DNA of 64,000 bases, taken from assembly GCF_014489515.1 (NCBI RefSeq), contig NZ_CP060782.1, positions 1,922,001 through 1,986,000 of the forward strand. The letters run 5' to 3'. Shown in pieces: positions 8,693-18,252 of the stretch. Source of the stretch: Sphingomonas sediminicola (lineage in GTDB: Bacteria > Pseudomonadota > Alphaproteobacteria > Sphingomonadales > Sphingomonadaceae). The notes beneath the pieces were generated by a model that ran no database searches, was not told the DNA's origin, and saw nothing but the letters and a program-made list of their open reading frames with translations. The stretch's first letter is position 1. The number at the start of each line of letters is the position of its first letter. Position numbers and translations under genes: made by a program.

Positions 8693-10848
8693 CCGCACCC
8701 GCGCAGCACTCCTCCCCTTACTCTTCATTCTCACCGCCGCGTCGCCGGCCGAGCTACAGCAATGGCGCAATCAGGCCACACGCGTGACGATCACCCGCGA
8801 CGACTGGGGCGTCGCGCACGTGCGCGGAAAGAGTGATGCGGACGCGGTATTCGGGATGATTTACGCCCAGGCGGAGGACGACTTCCCGCGTATCGAGGCG
8901 AACTATCTCACCAACCTCGGCCGTACGGCCGAAGCGGATGGCGAGAAGGCGATCTGGCAGGATTTGCGGGCACGGCTTTACGTCAGCGAAGATGGGCTGA
9001 AGGCCAATTATTCGGCAAGTCCCGACTGGCTGAAGAAGCTGATGAACAGCTGGGCGGCGGGCCTGAATTACTATCTCGCGACCCATCCTCATGTGCATCC
9101 GCGCGTGATGACCCGATTCGAGCCGTGGATGGCCTTGAGCTTCACCGAAGGAAGTATCGGCGGCGATATCGAGCGCATCGACCTGGGTGACCTGCAGAAA
9201 TTCTACGCCGGCAAGCGAACGCTCGCAGCGACAGTCAAAGACTTGGAGCCGCGCGGATCGAACGGAATCGCCATCGCTCCGTCGATTACCGCTCGCGGCA
9301 CAGGTCCTCTCCTGTTGATCAACCCGCACACCAGCTTCTTCTTCCGCTCCGAACTTCAAGTAACCAGCGATGAGGGGCTGAACGCCTATGGCGCCGCGAC
9401 CTGGGGCCAGTTTTTCATTTACCAGGGCTTCAACGAGCGCACCGGCTGGATGCACACGTCGAGCGGCGTCGATAATGTGGACGAGTTCGCGGAGAAGGTG
9501 GAGCGCAAGGGCAAGGGCTTCTGCTACCGTTACGGCCCGCAATGCCGCCCGCTCGTCGAGCGGCCCGTCACCGTCAATTACCGCACCAAAGACGGCAAGC
9601 TCGCCAGCCGCACCTTCACCACGTGGCGGACTCACCGCGGACCAATCGTGCGGGAGGCGAACGGCCGCTGGATTGCGTTCGCGATGATGGACAAGCCGGC
9701 CGCCGCACTTCAGCAAAGCTTCCTGCGCACGAAGACGCGTGATTTGAAGGACTTCCTAAAGGTCGCCGACCTGAAAGCGAACAGCTCGAACGACACGGTC
9801 TTCGCCAGTGCGAAGGGCGAGATTGCGATGCTGATGCCGCAATTCATGCCCGGAGGGACGACCGCTTCGATTATACGAAGCCTGTCGACGGCAGCGATCC
9901 CGCGACCGATTGGGGCCCCTGCACGCGATTGTGGAGCTTCCGAGCACTACTAACCCTCGCAACGGCTGGGTCCAGAACACGAACACCTGGCCCTATCGCG
10001 CGGCTGGACCGAACAGTCCGGATCCGAAGCGCTTTCCGAAGTACATGGACATGTTCGGCGAGAATTATCGGGGCGTTCACGCGCTTCAGCTGTTGACGGG
10101 AAGCAAGGGCTGGACGCTCGACCGGCTTCAGGCAGCAGCGTTTGATAGCTACCAGCCGGGCTTTGCCGAGCTGATCCCGCAGCTGATCAACGCCTATGAC
10201 GCACTGCCGAAGAGGGATGCACGCCGCGCCTCTCTCGCCGGTCCGATCGGAACGCTCCGGATTTGGGATTATCGCTGGAGCGCTGGCTCGGTTGCGCAAT
10301 CGCTCGCGATGTTCTGGGGCGACGAACTCAGGAACGCGCTCAATCCGCCAAAGGACGAGCCGGCCAACAAGGTCATGATGCGCATCGGCCGCGACACCAG
10401 CCCGGCGCAGAAGCTCCAGGCGCTCACGGTCGCAATCGCCCGGCTGAAGCGCGACTTCGGCTGGGCGAGCGTTCCGTGGGGGGAAATCAACCGCTTCCAG
10501 CGCATCTCGCCTGCGATCGAACATCCGTTCAGCGATGCCGCGCCGAGCATCCCGGTGCCGTTCGCCTCCAGCGCCTACGGCACCCTGGCCGCGTTCGGCT
10601 CGGCTCCGAAGCCGGGAACGAAGAAGTGGTACGGTACAAGCGGCAACAGCTTCGTCGCGGTAGTGGAGTTCGGCCGCCGAGTCCGTGCCCGCGCAGTCAC
10701 TGCCGGCGGGGAGAGCGGCAATCCCGCCTCACCGCACTTCAACGACGAGGCGGAGCGCTATGCCGCTGGCAACCTGCGCGAGGTCTATTTTTATCCCGAC
10801 CAGCTGAGCGGCCACACAGAGCGCCGCTACAAGCCGGGCGAGCGCTAG
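8685..10848 (+). CDS. Penicillin acylase family protein, secreted Ntn hydrolase (two apparent frameshifts)
   Basis: This is an exported Ntn hydrolase of the penicillin/AHL acylase family, cleaving amide bonds in acylated substrates. The ATG at 8685 lies in the last codons of ligD and gives a signal peptide (RAALLPLLFILTAASPAEL). The alpha-subunit segment is followed by RGSNGIAI, whose Ser would become the N-terminal nucleophile after self-processing. Missing C's near 9849-9851 and 9916-9919 split the beta chain; restoring both gives RFDYTKPVDGSDPATDWGPLHAIV. Substrate cannot be told from sequence. The stop TAG overlaps the convergent MFS gene's stop. Confidence 0.82.
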
Positions 10849-12141
10849 CGGATCGCGTCGAGTTCCAGACCGCGCGTCTCGCGAGCTAACAGGGCGCTGA
10901 TACCGCTGATCACGCAGGCCGCACCGACGTAGATCGAGACCGGCATGGCCGAGCCGTAATCCTTGTACAGCCACAGTGCGATGATCGGGGCCAGCGAACC
11001 CGCAACGATCGATGTCAGCTGGTAAGCGAGCGACACGCCGGAATAGCGGATGCGGGTTGGGAACAGCTCCGTGATGAACGCCGCCTGCGGGCCGTACATC
11101 GCTCCGTGCAGGACAAGGCCGACAACGAGCGCGGAGATGATCGATGCGTTATCGCCGCTGCCGAGCAGGCCGAACATGACGAAACACCAGGCGGCTAGAC
11201 CGAACGCGCCGAATGCATAGACGGGCCGCCTGCCGATCCTGTCCGACAGCGCCGCAAAGAGCGGGATGGCGAAGAACTGGACGGCCGCGCCGATCAGCAG
11301 TGCGTTGAGCGCCAGGCTGCGGCTCTCCTTCGAGACATCCACGAGGAAGGTCAGCGAGAATACGGTGAGGATGTAATAGGAAATGTTCTCGCCGACACGG
11401 AGGCCCGCCCAAGGACAAGCGCTTTCGGTCGTTCGCGCAGAACTTCAATGGCGGGTACTCGGGCAGGCGCCTCAGCCGCGTCGAACTCAGCTTCGAACAT
11501 CGGGCTCTCGGCAACGCGATTGCGGATGTACCAACCGACGACGACGAGCAGCGCGGACAGGATGAAAGGCACGCGCCAACCCCAGTCGAGGAAGTCCTCC
11601 TCGGCCTGAAGCGCGGCCATGATCGCGAGCATTGCAGCCGCAAGCAGATTGCCCGCCGGAACGCCCGCCTGCGGCCAACTTGCCCAGAAGCCACGCCTCG
11701 CGGCGTCACCATGCTCGGCGGCCATGAGGACCGCTCCACCCCACTCCCGCCGACCGCGAAGCCTTGCACTAGCCGTAGGGCAATCAGGCCGATCGGCGCC
11801 CAGATGCCTACCTGCGCGTAGGTAGGAAGCAGGCCGATGAAGATCGTCGCGACGCCCATCAGGATGAGGCTCAGCATGAGGAGGCGCTTGCGGCCGATGC
11901 GGTCGCCGAAATGGCCGAAAACGACACCGCCGACCGGCCGCGCGACGAACCCGAGCGCATAGGTCGCGAACGCCAGCAGGGTGCCAGTCAGCGGGTCGAA
12001 TTCAGGGAAGAACAGCTTGTTGAAGACAAGGGCGGCGGCGGAGCCGTAGAGGAAGAAATCGTACCACTCGATGGTCGTGCCGATCAGGCTTGCCATCACA
12101 ACACGCCGGAGCGGCGTCGCTTCACTCGCCGATTGAGTCAT
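10845..12141 (-). CDS. MFS transporter, metabolite:H+ symporter type (two apparent frameshifts)
   Basis: This is a 12-helix MFS protein with the metabolite-H+ symporter signature: TTIEWYDFFLYG at the N-terminus and GHFGDRIGRKR in the first cytoplasmic loop. The family includes ShiA/ProP-like carriers; the substrate is unknown. Frame breaks near 11746-11748 and 11402-11403 are each repaired by one base (giving FAVGGEWGGAVLMA and GRALRVGENISYYIL). The start codon follows a ribosome-binding site buried in a 13-bp hairpin stem. The gene follows the TonB-dependent receptor, so the pair may be an outer/inner membrane uptake route. Confidence 0.82.
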
Positions 12142-12182
12142 CCTGTTCTCCCGCGCCCTCTTGGGGTTGGCGGGAGAACAGG
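12142..12182 (-). promoter_or_regulatory. Hairpin sequestering the ribosome-binding site of the MFS gene
   Basis: On the mRNA strand, CCTGTTCTCCCGC is followed 15 bases later by its perfect 13-nt complement GCGGGAGAACAGG, which runs straight into the MFS ATG at 12141. The downstream arm contains the GGGAG Shine-Dalgarno six bases from the start. There is no U tract, so it is not a classic terminator. It lies between the TonB-receptor stop and the MFS start and would occlude initiation unless opened. Confidence 0.65.
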
Positions 12183-12194
12183 CAAGCGGCGGTC

Positions 12195-14510
12195 TTAGAA
12201 CTTCACTCCGACCTCGACACCCCAGATGCGCGGCTCGTTGACCATCGCGGTGAGATTGTTGAAGTCGATCGCGGACACGGCACTCTCGTCGTTGGTGATA
12301 TTCCGGACGAAACCGGCGATGTCATAGCGGTCGGTGCGATAACCGATGCGCAGGCCGCCCTCGAGAAGTTGGTCGTCGCTGAACTCGACCGACTCATAGA
12401 GGAAGAAGTTCACCTTTGAGCGGTGGTACCAGTCGGTGAAGACGTAGACGTTGCCCGGACCGACCGGATATTCGTAACCGGCGGTGAAGTTCAACGTCCA
12501 CTTCGGGGCCTGCGGCAGCGGGTTGCCGTCGATGTAAACGATGGCTGGCGAGGACGCCGGGACCGCGATCGGATCCAGCACGGTGCACGGCGCAGCGCAG
12601 GTCTCGACGGTCAGGTTCTTATCGTCGATGCGCGTGTGGTTGTAGCTGAGGCCCGCAGTCAGCGTGAGGCCGCGAGCGGGTCGCGCCTCAAGCTCGGTCT
12701 CGAAGCCATAGCCCTTCACCGCGTCCGCATTGAGCAGCAGGTTGGCGTTGGCCGCACCGCCGACCGCCGATAGCTGGAGGTCCTTGGTCTTGAAGTAATA
12801 GCCGGTCAGGTTGAAGCGCAGCTTGCGGTCGAGAAGCGTCGACTTGAGCCCCGCCTCATAGGACATGGTGTTTTCGCTGTCGGCCGTCGTCACGTCGCGG
12901 TCGAACAGGATGCGGCCCTGGATCGCCGGTGCGCGATAGCCCTTTGCGACGCGCGCATAGACATTCACGTCCGGGTTGATCTCCTGGATCGCGCTGAGAT
13001 CCCAGGTAAGGACGCTGTCCTTCACCCGCGTAGTAGTCTCCGGAACCGGTCCTCCGCCGACGAAGATCGGGCGGACGTCGAACAGGCGTTCCGCCGTCAG
13101 CTTCTTCTTGTCGTGGTTCCAGCGAGCGCCGGCCTGAAGCGTCAGGCCGCTGGTCGTCTTGTAGTTGACCGAACCGAAGATGCCGAGCGCCTTGGCGTCC
13201 TGCCGCTGATTGACGATCGCGGCCGGGGTGAGATCGGTCGGCGCGCCGAAGTCGAAGCTTTCGATGTCGAGATTCTCGTCGAAGTAGAAGATGCCCGCCT
13301 GATAGCCGAGGCCCTTCGTGTTGTTCGACGCGACCCGGAGTTCCTGCGTGAACTGGTCAAGGCTCGGGATATTGTCCTGGCTCTGCGCCGGGAAAGGAAT
13401 GAACCCGGGCGCGCTGTTGTTGGTAAAGCCCGGACCGCAGAACGAGCAGCCGAAGCCGCCGTCGATGTCGCCGCGGCTCTTGAGCGTGCCGTGCCAATAG
13501 CTGGTCACGGAATAGAGCGTTGCCGGCCCGAGATCGTATTCGATGGTGCCGGCGATATTCTGCGTCTTCAGCCGCTGGAAGTTCAGGCCGTCGGCATGGA
13601 CTTCGTCGCGCTTGAAGTCGCCGCCGTCGACACCGATCAGGTGATTCGTGCCCTGCTGGATTGCGTTGGCGCGGAAGATGCGCGCGTCGCCGTCGAGATC
13701 GCGAAGCTGACCCGTCAGGCGGATCTTCAAGGACTCGTTTGGGGTGAATTCGACCTGCGCACGAACGGCGATGTCGTCATAGCCTTCAAGGTTGTGCTTA
13801 CCCGGCGCGTCGAGGTTGTCGATCCAGTCGTTGCGATGCTGCCAGAGGCCTGAAATGCGGACCGCGACCGTGTCGTTCAGACGGCCCCCGACGCCTGCTT
13901 CGGCGTTGATCGTCGAATAGGAACCGTAGCTGATCTTGGCGTAGTTGTTCCCGCTGCCCGGCTTCACCGTGTCGAACTTGACGATGCCGGCCGGCGTGTT
14001 GCGGCCGAACAATGTTCCCTGCGGACCACGGAGCACCTCGATCCGGTCGACGTCGAATGCCGGAAAGCCCTTGAGGATAGGATTTTCGAGGACGACGTCG
14101 TCATAGACCAGGCTGACCGGCTGCGATGCGTTCAGATCGAAGTCAGTGTTGCCAAGGCCACGAATGTAGAAGCGCGGGAAAGTACGTCCGAACGAGCTTT
14201 CGATGTTGAGGCTCGGAACGCGTCCGGAAAGGCCGCGAATGTCTGCGCCGCCGGAGTTGACGGCGTCGAGCGTCATTTCATCGATCGTCGCGACCGAGAC
14301 AGGAACGTCCTGAAGGCGCTCGGCGCGGCGCTGCGCAGTAACGACGATGTCGCCAACGCCCTCGGACTGAGCCGCTGCGGGCTGCGCCGGTGCGGGCTGG
14401 TCGGGTGCCGGCTGCGCTGCCGGGTCCGCCGTCTGGGCGGCTGCCGGAGTTGCAAACATGCACGCAGTGGAAAGCGCCAATACCGAAATTGACGTGAAAC
14501 GGACGCCCAT
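12195..14510 (-). CDS. TonB-dependent outer-membrane receptor
   Basis: This 771-residue outer-membrane receptor brings a ligand into the periplasm using TonB/ExbBD energy. It has a signal peptide (cleavage near ATPAAAQT), a Pro/Ala/Gln-rich linker and a DIVVTAQRRAERLQDVPVSV TonB box-plug start. The plug contains VLRGPQGTLFGRNTPAG. A 22-strand barrel follows, ending in Phe (GVKF). The plug and sphingomonad style match the large FyuA/'iron complex' receptor group, but the ligand is unknown and no Fur-like box is visible. The MFS gene follows after 53 bases. Confidence 0.92.
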   Translation of the reverse strand: MGVRFTSISVLALSTACMFATPAAAQTADPAAQPAPDQPAPAQPAAAQSEGVGDIVVTAQRRAERLQDVPVSVATIDEMTLDAVNSGGADIRGLSGRVPSLNIESSFGRTFPRFYIRGLGNTDFDLNASQPVSLVYDDVVLENPILKGFPAFDVDRIEVLRGPQGTLFGRNTPAGIVKFDTVKPGSGNNYAKISYGSYSTINAEAGVGGRLNDTVAVRISGLWQHRNDWIDNLDAPGKHNLEGYDDIAVRAQVEFTPNESLKIRLTGQLRDLDGDARIFRANAIQQGTNHLIGVDGGDFKRDEVHADGLNFQRLKTQNIAGTIEYDLGPATLYSVTSYWHGTLKSRGDIDGGFGCSFCGPGFTNNSAPGFIPFPAQSQDNIPSLDQFTQELRVASNNTKGLGYQAGIFYFDENLDIESFDFGAPTDLTPAAIVNQRQDAKALGIFGSVNYKTTSGLTLQAGARWNHDKKKLTAERLFDVRPIFVGGGPVPETTTRVKDSVLTWDLSAIQEINPDVNVYARVAKGYRAPAIQGRILFDRDVTTADSENTMSYEAGLKSTLLDRKLRFNLTGYYFKTKDLQLSAVGGAANANLLLNADAVKGYGFETELEARPARGLTLTAGLSYNHTRIDDKNLTVETCAAPCTVLDPIAVPASSPAIVYIDGNPLPQAPKWTLNFTAGYEYPVGPGNVYVFTDWYHRSKVNFFLYESVEFSDDQLLEGGLRIGYRTDRYDIAGFVRNITNDESAVSAIDFNNLTAMVNEPRIWGVEVGVKF

Positions 14511-14537
14511 CGCTTTATCCCCCCGGATAAGTTCTCG

Positions 14538-14558
14538 CCGCGGCCGGGCGGGCCGCGG
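14538..14558. repeat. GC-rich inverted repeat between pip and the TonB-receptor gene
   Basis: CCGCGGCC and GGCCGCGG are perfect 8-nt arms around GGGCG. It lies downstream of pip and 28 bases upstream of the receptor's start on the same strand. Without a U tract it is not a clear terminator; it could be a 5' UTR structure or a protein site. Confidence 0.35.
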
Positions 14559-14620
14559 ACACTTGTTGCAGTTGTCGGTGCCCCTAGTCAGTCATTCGAC
14601 GCGAAAGCTACGCCAAACAT

Positions 14621-15592
14621 TCACATTGACGCGAACTTGTCGGTCGCCCGGACGAGCCCGTCAAGGATTCCCGGTTCGTTGAACAGGTGACCAGCGTCCG
14701 GAATGATATTGAGATCAACCTCCGGCCAGGCCTTCTTGAGCTTCCATGCGGCAACCGGAGGCGTGCAGGTGTCATGGCGACCCTGGACGATGACTCCCGG
14801 AATTCCGCGAAGCTTTTCGGCCCCCTTCAGCAGCTGCCCAGGCTCGAACCAGCCATTGTTCGCCATGTAGTGATTCTCGATCCGGGCGACCGCGACTGCG
14901 ACCTCCGGGCTGGTGAAATGCTCGATCGTTTCCGGGCTTGGTAGAAGCGTGACGATGTCGCCTTCCCACTTGCTCCACGCCTTTGCGGCGCGCAGCTGCT
15001 CGTCCTTGTCGTCGCTGATCAGCCGCTTGCGGTAGGCTTCGACCATGTCGGCGCGTTCCCTTTCGGGAACGACCGCTTCGAACTCATCCCATTTGTCGGG
15101 ATATACCGAGGAAGCTCCGCCATAGGCATACATCCAGTCGATCTCATATTGATCGAACAGGAAGATGCCGCGCAGGATGATCTCGGTAACCCGCTCGGGA
15201 TAGGTCTGCGCATAGGCCAGGGAAAGCGTCGAGCCCCAGCTTCCGCCGAACACCTGCCATTTGTCGACCTTCGCGACCTGCGTACGCAGCTTCTCGATGT
15301 CGTCGACAAGGTCCCAGGTCGTGTTGTTCTCGAGGCTCGCGTAGGGCGTCGACTTGCCGCAGCCGCGCTGGTCGAAGACGAGGATCTTGTACTTGTCGGG
15401 GTTCCACTGCCTGCGATGGTCGGGGCTTGAACCGCCGCCAGGCCCGCCGTGAAGCATCACAGCCGGTTTGCCGTTCGGATTTCCTGTCAGCTCCCAATAG
15501 AGGCTGTGGCCGTCGCCCACGTCCAGCATGCCGGTCTCGTAGGGGGTGATTTCCGGATAGAGCGTCCGGCGCTGGGGGGTGGGCATGTCCAT
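14621..15592 (-). CDS. pip: Prolyl iminopeptidase
   Basis: This alpha/beta hydrolase removes N-terminal proline from peptides (EC 3.4.11.5). The 323-residue protein has the oxyanion motif HGGPGGG and the nucleophile elbow GGSWGSTLSLAYA. The catalytic His lies in the C-terminal DAGHLFNEPG block. The ATG at 15592 overlaps the gshA TGA by one base (TGATG), which fixes the start and implies translational coupling. ATG codons further upstream are inside gshA. Probably cytoplasmic: no signal peptide. Confidence 0.92.
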   Translation of the reverse strand: MDMPTPQRRTLYPEITPYETGMLDVGDGHSLYWELTGNPNGKPAVMLHGGPGGGSSPDHRRQWNPDKYKILVFDQRGCGKSTPYASLENNTTWDLVDDIEKLRTQVAKVDKWQVFGGSWGSTLSLAYAQTYPERVTEIILRGIFLFDQYEIDWMYAYGGASSVYPDKWDEFEAVVPERERADMVEAYRKRLISDDKDEQLRAAKAWSKWEGDIVTLLPSPETIEHFTSPEVAVAVARIENHYMANNGWFEPGQLLKGAEKLRGIPGVIVQGRHDTCTPPVAAWKLKKAWPEVDLNIIPDAGHLFNEPGILDGLVRATDKFASM

Positions 15593-16968
15593 CAGAAGCT
15601 GAACTCCTCGTAGATGCGCGAAACGTCCCCGTTCCACTCATTATGAAACTTGTCGAGCAGGCGATCGGCGGGCGTCACGCCGGTTGCGACAACTTCGTGC
15701 AATGGGTCGAGGAAGCCGCTCTCATTGTCTCCCGCTGAATTGAGGCGGGCCCGGCGGCTGAGGCCATCCGAAGCAATCTGGAGGACCTGCCGTGCGAGGT
15801 CGTGAACGGTGCCGCCGCGTGGAAGAGGCGTCTTCAGCGCGGTCTTGGGGACGGCGTGGCGAACCTGCGAGCGCTCCTCGATCGTCCAGTCCTTGACCAG
15901 GTCCCAAGCCGCATCGAGCGCCTGGCTGTCGTACAGAAGGCCGACCCACAGCGCGGGAAGCCCGCAGATCTTGCCCCACCGGCCGCCATCCGCGCCGCGC
16001 ATCTCGAGAAAGCTCTTGAGGCGCACTTCGGGGAAGATGGTCGAGAGATGATCGACAAAGTCGGATAGGCGCGGCTTTTCGCCCGCCAATTGGGGCAATT
16101 TGCCCTCCAAAAACGACCTGAAGCTCTCGCCTGCGACGTCGATGTACTTTCCGTCGCGGTAGACGAAGTACATCGGCACATCGAGCGCATAGTCGAGGTA
16201 GCGCTCGTAGCCGAACCCGTCTTCGAAAACGAAAGGCAGCATGCCTGTTCGGTCGGGGTCGGTGTCTTCCCAGATATGGCTCCGGAAGCTCCGATAGCCG
16301 TTGGGCTTGCCCTCGGTCAGCGGAGAATTGGCGAAGAGTGCCGTCGCGACGGGCTGCAGCGCGAGGCCGACGCGAAACTTCTTCGCCATATCGGCTTCCG
16401 AACTGTAGTCCAGATTAACCTGAATGGTACAGGTGCGAAGCATCATGTCCAGGCCGAGGGTGCCAACCTTGGGCATGTAGTTGAGCATGATCTTGTAGCG
16501 GCCCTTGGGCATGACCGGCAGGTCGGACCGGGCCTTGTCCGGCCACATGCCAAGACCGAGGAACCCGAGCCCGAGCCGTTCTCCGATGGTCTTGCACTGG
16601 CCCAAGTGCCGATTTGCCTCGGCGCAAGTCTGATGGAGATTTTCCAGCGCCGCGCCTGACAATTCGAACTGTCCGGCAGGTTCAAGGCTGATCGTCCCAT
16701 CCGGCCCCGAAAGAGCGATCGCATTTTCGCCTTCGATCACGGGCGCCCAACCGAACTCGGTAAGGCCGTCGAGAAGATCGCGGATCCCGCCCGGCTCGGC
16801 ATAGCTCGGCGCGCGATGATCCTCGACGCGATAGACGAACTTCTCGTGCTCGGTGCCGATGCGCCACCGCTCGGCGGGCTTTTCGCCGCCCGAGAAGACG
16901 GAAAGCAGATCGTCGCGGCTTTCGATCAGCCGGTGCGTCGCGGGCGTATCGTCGGTGCGTTGCGTCAT
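15592..16968 (-). CDS. gshA: Glutamate-cysteine ligase, alphaproteobacterial/plant type
   Basis: GshA makes gamma-glutamylcysteine, the first committed step of glutathione synthesis. The 458-residue protein resembles the plant/alphaproteobacterial GCS2 class, with blocks RIGTEHEKF near residue 37, FLGLGMWPDK and MLRTCTIQVNLDYSSEADM. The C-terminal EMRGADGGRW block is also typical. It lies between rsmE and pip on the minus strand and overlaps pip's start. Full length with a clear ATG. Confidence 0.94.
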   Translation of the reverse strand: MTQRTDDTPATHRLIESRDDLLSVFSGGEKPAERWRIGTEHEKFVYRVEDHRAPSYAEPGGIRDLLDGLTEFGWAPVIEGENAIALSGPDGTISLEPAGQFELSGAALENLHQTCAEANRHLGQCKTIGERLGLGFLGLGMWPDKARSDLPVMPKGRYKIMLNYMPKVGTLGLDMMLRTCTIQVNLDYSSEADMAKKFRVGLALQPVATALFANSPLTEGKPNGYRSFRSHIWEDTDPDRTGMLPFVFEDGFGYERYLDYALDVPMYFVYRDGKYIDVAGESFRSFLEGKLPQLAGEKPRLSDFVDHLSTIFPEVRLKSFLEMRGADGGRWGKICGLPALWVGLLYDSQALDAAWDLVKDWTIEERSQVRHAVPKTALKTPLPRGGTVHDLARQVLQIASDGLSRRARLNSAGDNESGFLDPLHEVVATGVTPADRLLDKFHNEWNGDVSRIYEEFSF

Positions 16969-17041
16969 TCGAAGCGCCGCTTAGCTTCGCGCTCGAGGCG
17001 GCGCCAGCACTTCCGATTTATGGTTCCATAAGACCAGAGGG

Positions 17042-17775
17042 TCAGCACCAGTCGCCCGCGACGGCCATGTAAACGGCTAAGGCGGCCAGCGCGGCCGTTT
17101 CAGCGCGGAGGATGCGCGGTCCAAGCGAGACTGGAATTGCGTTGGGCGCGGCGCGGATGACGGCTCGCTCGTCGTCGGTGAATCCGCCTTCCGGCCCCGT
17201 CAGGATCACCGCTGGTCCCGGCTTGAATGCAGACGCCGCGGGCTCGCCGCCGCCTTCGTCCGCGAAATAGATGGCCCGGTCGGCCTGCTTGAGAAGCTGC
17301 GCGAGCGAGATCGGCTCATCAATCGTCGGTAATCGCGTCCGCCCGCATTGCTCCGCCGCCTCGGTCGCGATCGATCTCAGCCGCTCAAGCTTCACCCGTT
17401 CCGCGATAGTGCGTTGCGTGATGACGGGAATGAGCTTCGCGATGCCGAGCTCGGTCGCCTTTTCGACGAGCCAGTCGGTTTGCGTTCGCTTGACGGGCGC
17501 AAAGGCCAGCCAGACGTCCGGAATTGCTTCAGGCTCGCGCGTCCGTTGCTCCACGGTTAGCGCCATCCGCTTCTTGCCCGCCTCGGAAATGCGGGCGAGC
17601 CATTCGCCAGAGGTTCCGTCGAACACCAGCAGTTCGGCCCCTCGCCGAGCCTCATCACATTGCCGAGATAATTGGCCTGGTCCGCGTCCAGATCGACGCG
17701 CACGCCATCACGCAGCTGCGCGCGCACGAAAAGGCGCGGCAGGCTCTTCGGAGGCCAGGCTGGCGTGGCGGGCAT
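17042..17775 (-). CDS. rsmE: 16S rRNA (uracil-1498-N3)-methyltransferase (apparent frameshift)
   Basis: RsmE methylates U1498 of 16S rRNA using SAM and has a SPOUT knot fold. The N-terminal PUA-like part (PRLFVRAQL, QANYLGNVMRLGEG) is in one frame. The methyltransferase part, with KATELGIAKLIP, LTGPEGGFTDDE and LGPRILRAETAALAAL, is in another. Adding one G (CCCC at 17638-17641 on the plus strand) gives RLGEGAELLVFDGTSGEWLA, a normal junction. About 244 residues when joined. It precedes gshA on the same strand. Confidence 0.9.
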
Positions 17776-17791
17776 GGAGCCCGCCTACGTC

Positions 17792-17811
17792 ATTCCCGCA
17801 GGCGCGGGAAT
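17792..17811. repeat. REP-like palindrome
   Basis: ATTCCCGC-AGGC-GCGGGAAT is a perfect 8-nt-arm hairpin set in an intergenic gap. It resembles the short 'CGTCATTCCCGC...GCGGGAAT' palindromes scattered between genes in many sphingomonads. Only one clear copy is seen in this window. Confidence 0.5.
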
Positions 17812-17828
17812 CCCGCTGCGGTCAATTC

Positions 17829-18136
17829 CTAGTTTGGATTGCCCGGTTCGCGGATCGGCGAAAGGTGCGCGTTGCATGCGCCTGCGTCACCCGGATTGAA
17901 CTCCCTCGGGTCGGCGCCGAAGTTCGCGACATCCTGCCCAAAGGACTGAGTGCGCCCGGAGGTCCGCTCTGCGAACCGTCAGGATAGTCGTTCAGCCCTG
18001 AAAACTTGCAGATCGAAACGCCGTTCGAAAAATCGTCTTTCGGATTGCTGGTGCTACCGTTCACTTCGCCTGCAAGAGCCGGCACGGATATCGTGGCAGT
18101 ACAAAATGCCGCCACGAACAGGAGATTCCTGTTCAT
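17829..18136 (-). CDS. Small exported conserved protein (apparent frameshift)
   Basis: This protein has a signal peptide (NLLFVAAFCTATISVPALAG) and a short mature part containing SICKFSGLND and, after repair, GRTQSFGQDVANFGADPREFNPGDAGACN. I recognise this pattern from uncharacterised exported proteins of sphingomonads; the function is unknown. The uncorrected frame ends in low-complexity Arg/Ser sequence. Adding one G (CCC at 17955-17957) restores the family C-terminus and the stop at 17829. Two Cys residues (in SICKF and GACN) could form a disulfide. Confidence 0.65.
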
Positions 18137-18252
18137 CTGCTCTCTCCTTACGATCCACCCGGAGTCGCGCGTAATAAACCCAATCGGGTTGCTAGTGGCA
18201 GTTAACTTTAGATTTTGCCTAGCAACTGATCATTAGCTGCTGCCTCTGAGGT

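Noticed and set aside
13113..13853. 246-codon open frame on the plus strand
   Set aside because: Antisense to the intact TonB-dependent receptor barrel; low-complexity Val/Arg/Glu translation.
14538..14558. Rho-independent terminator of pip
   Set aside because: The stem is strong but no U tract follows on the minus strand, so I list it only as an inverted repeat.
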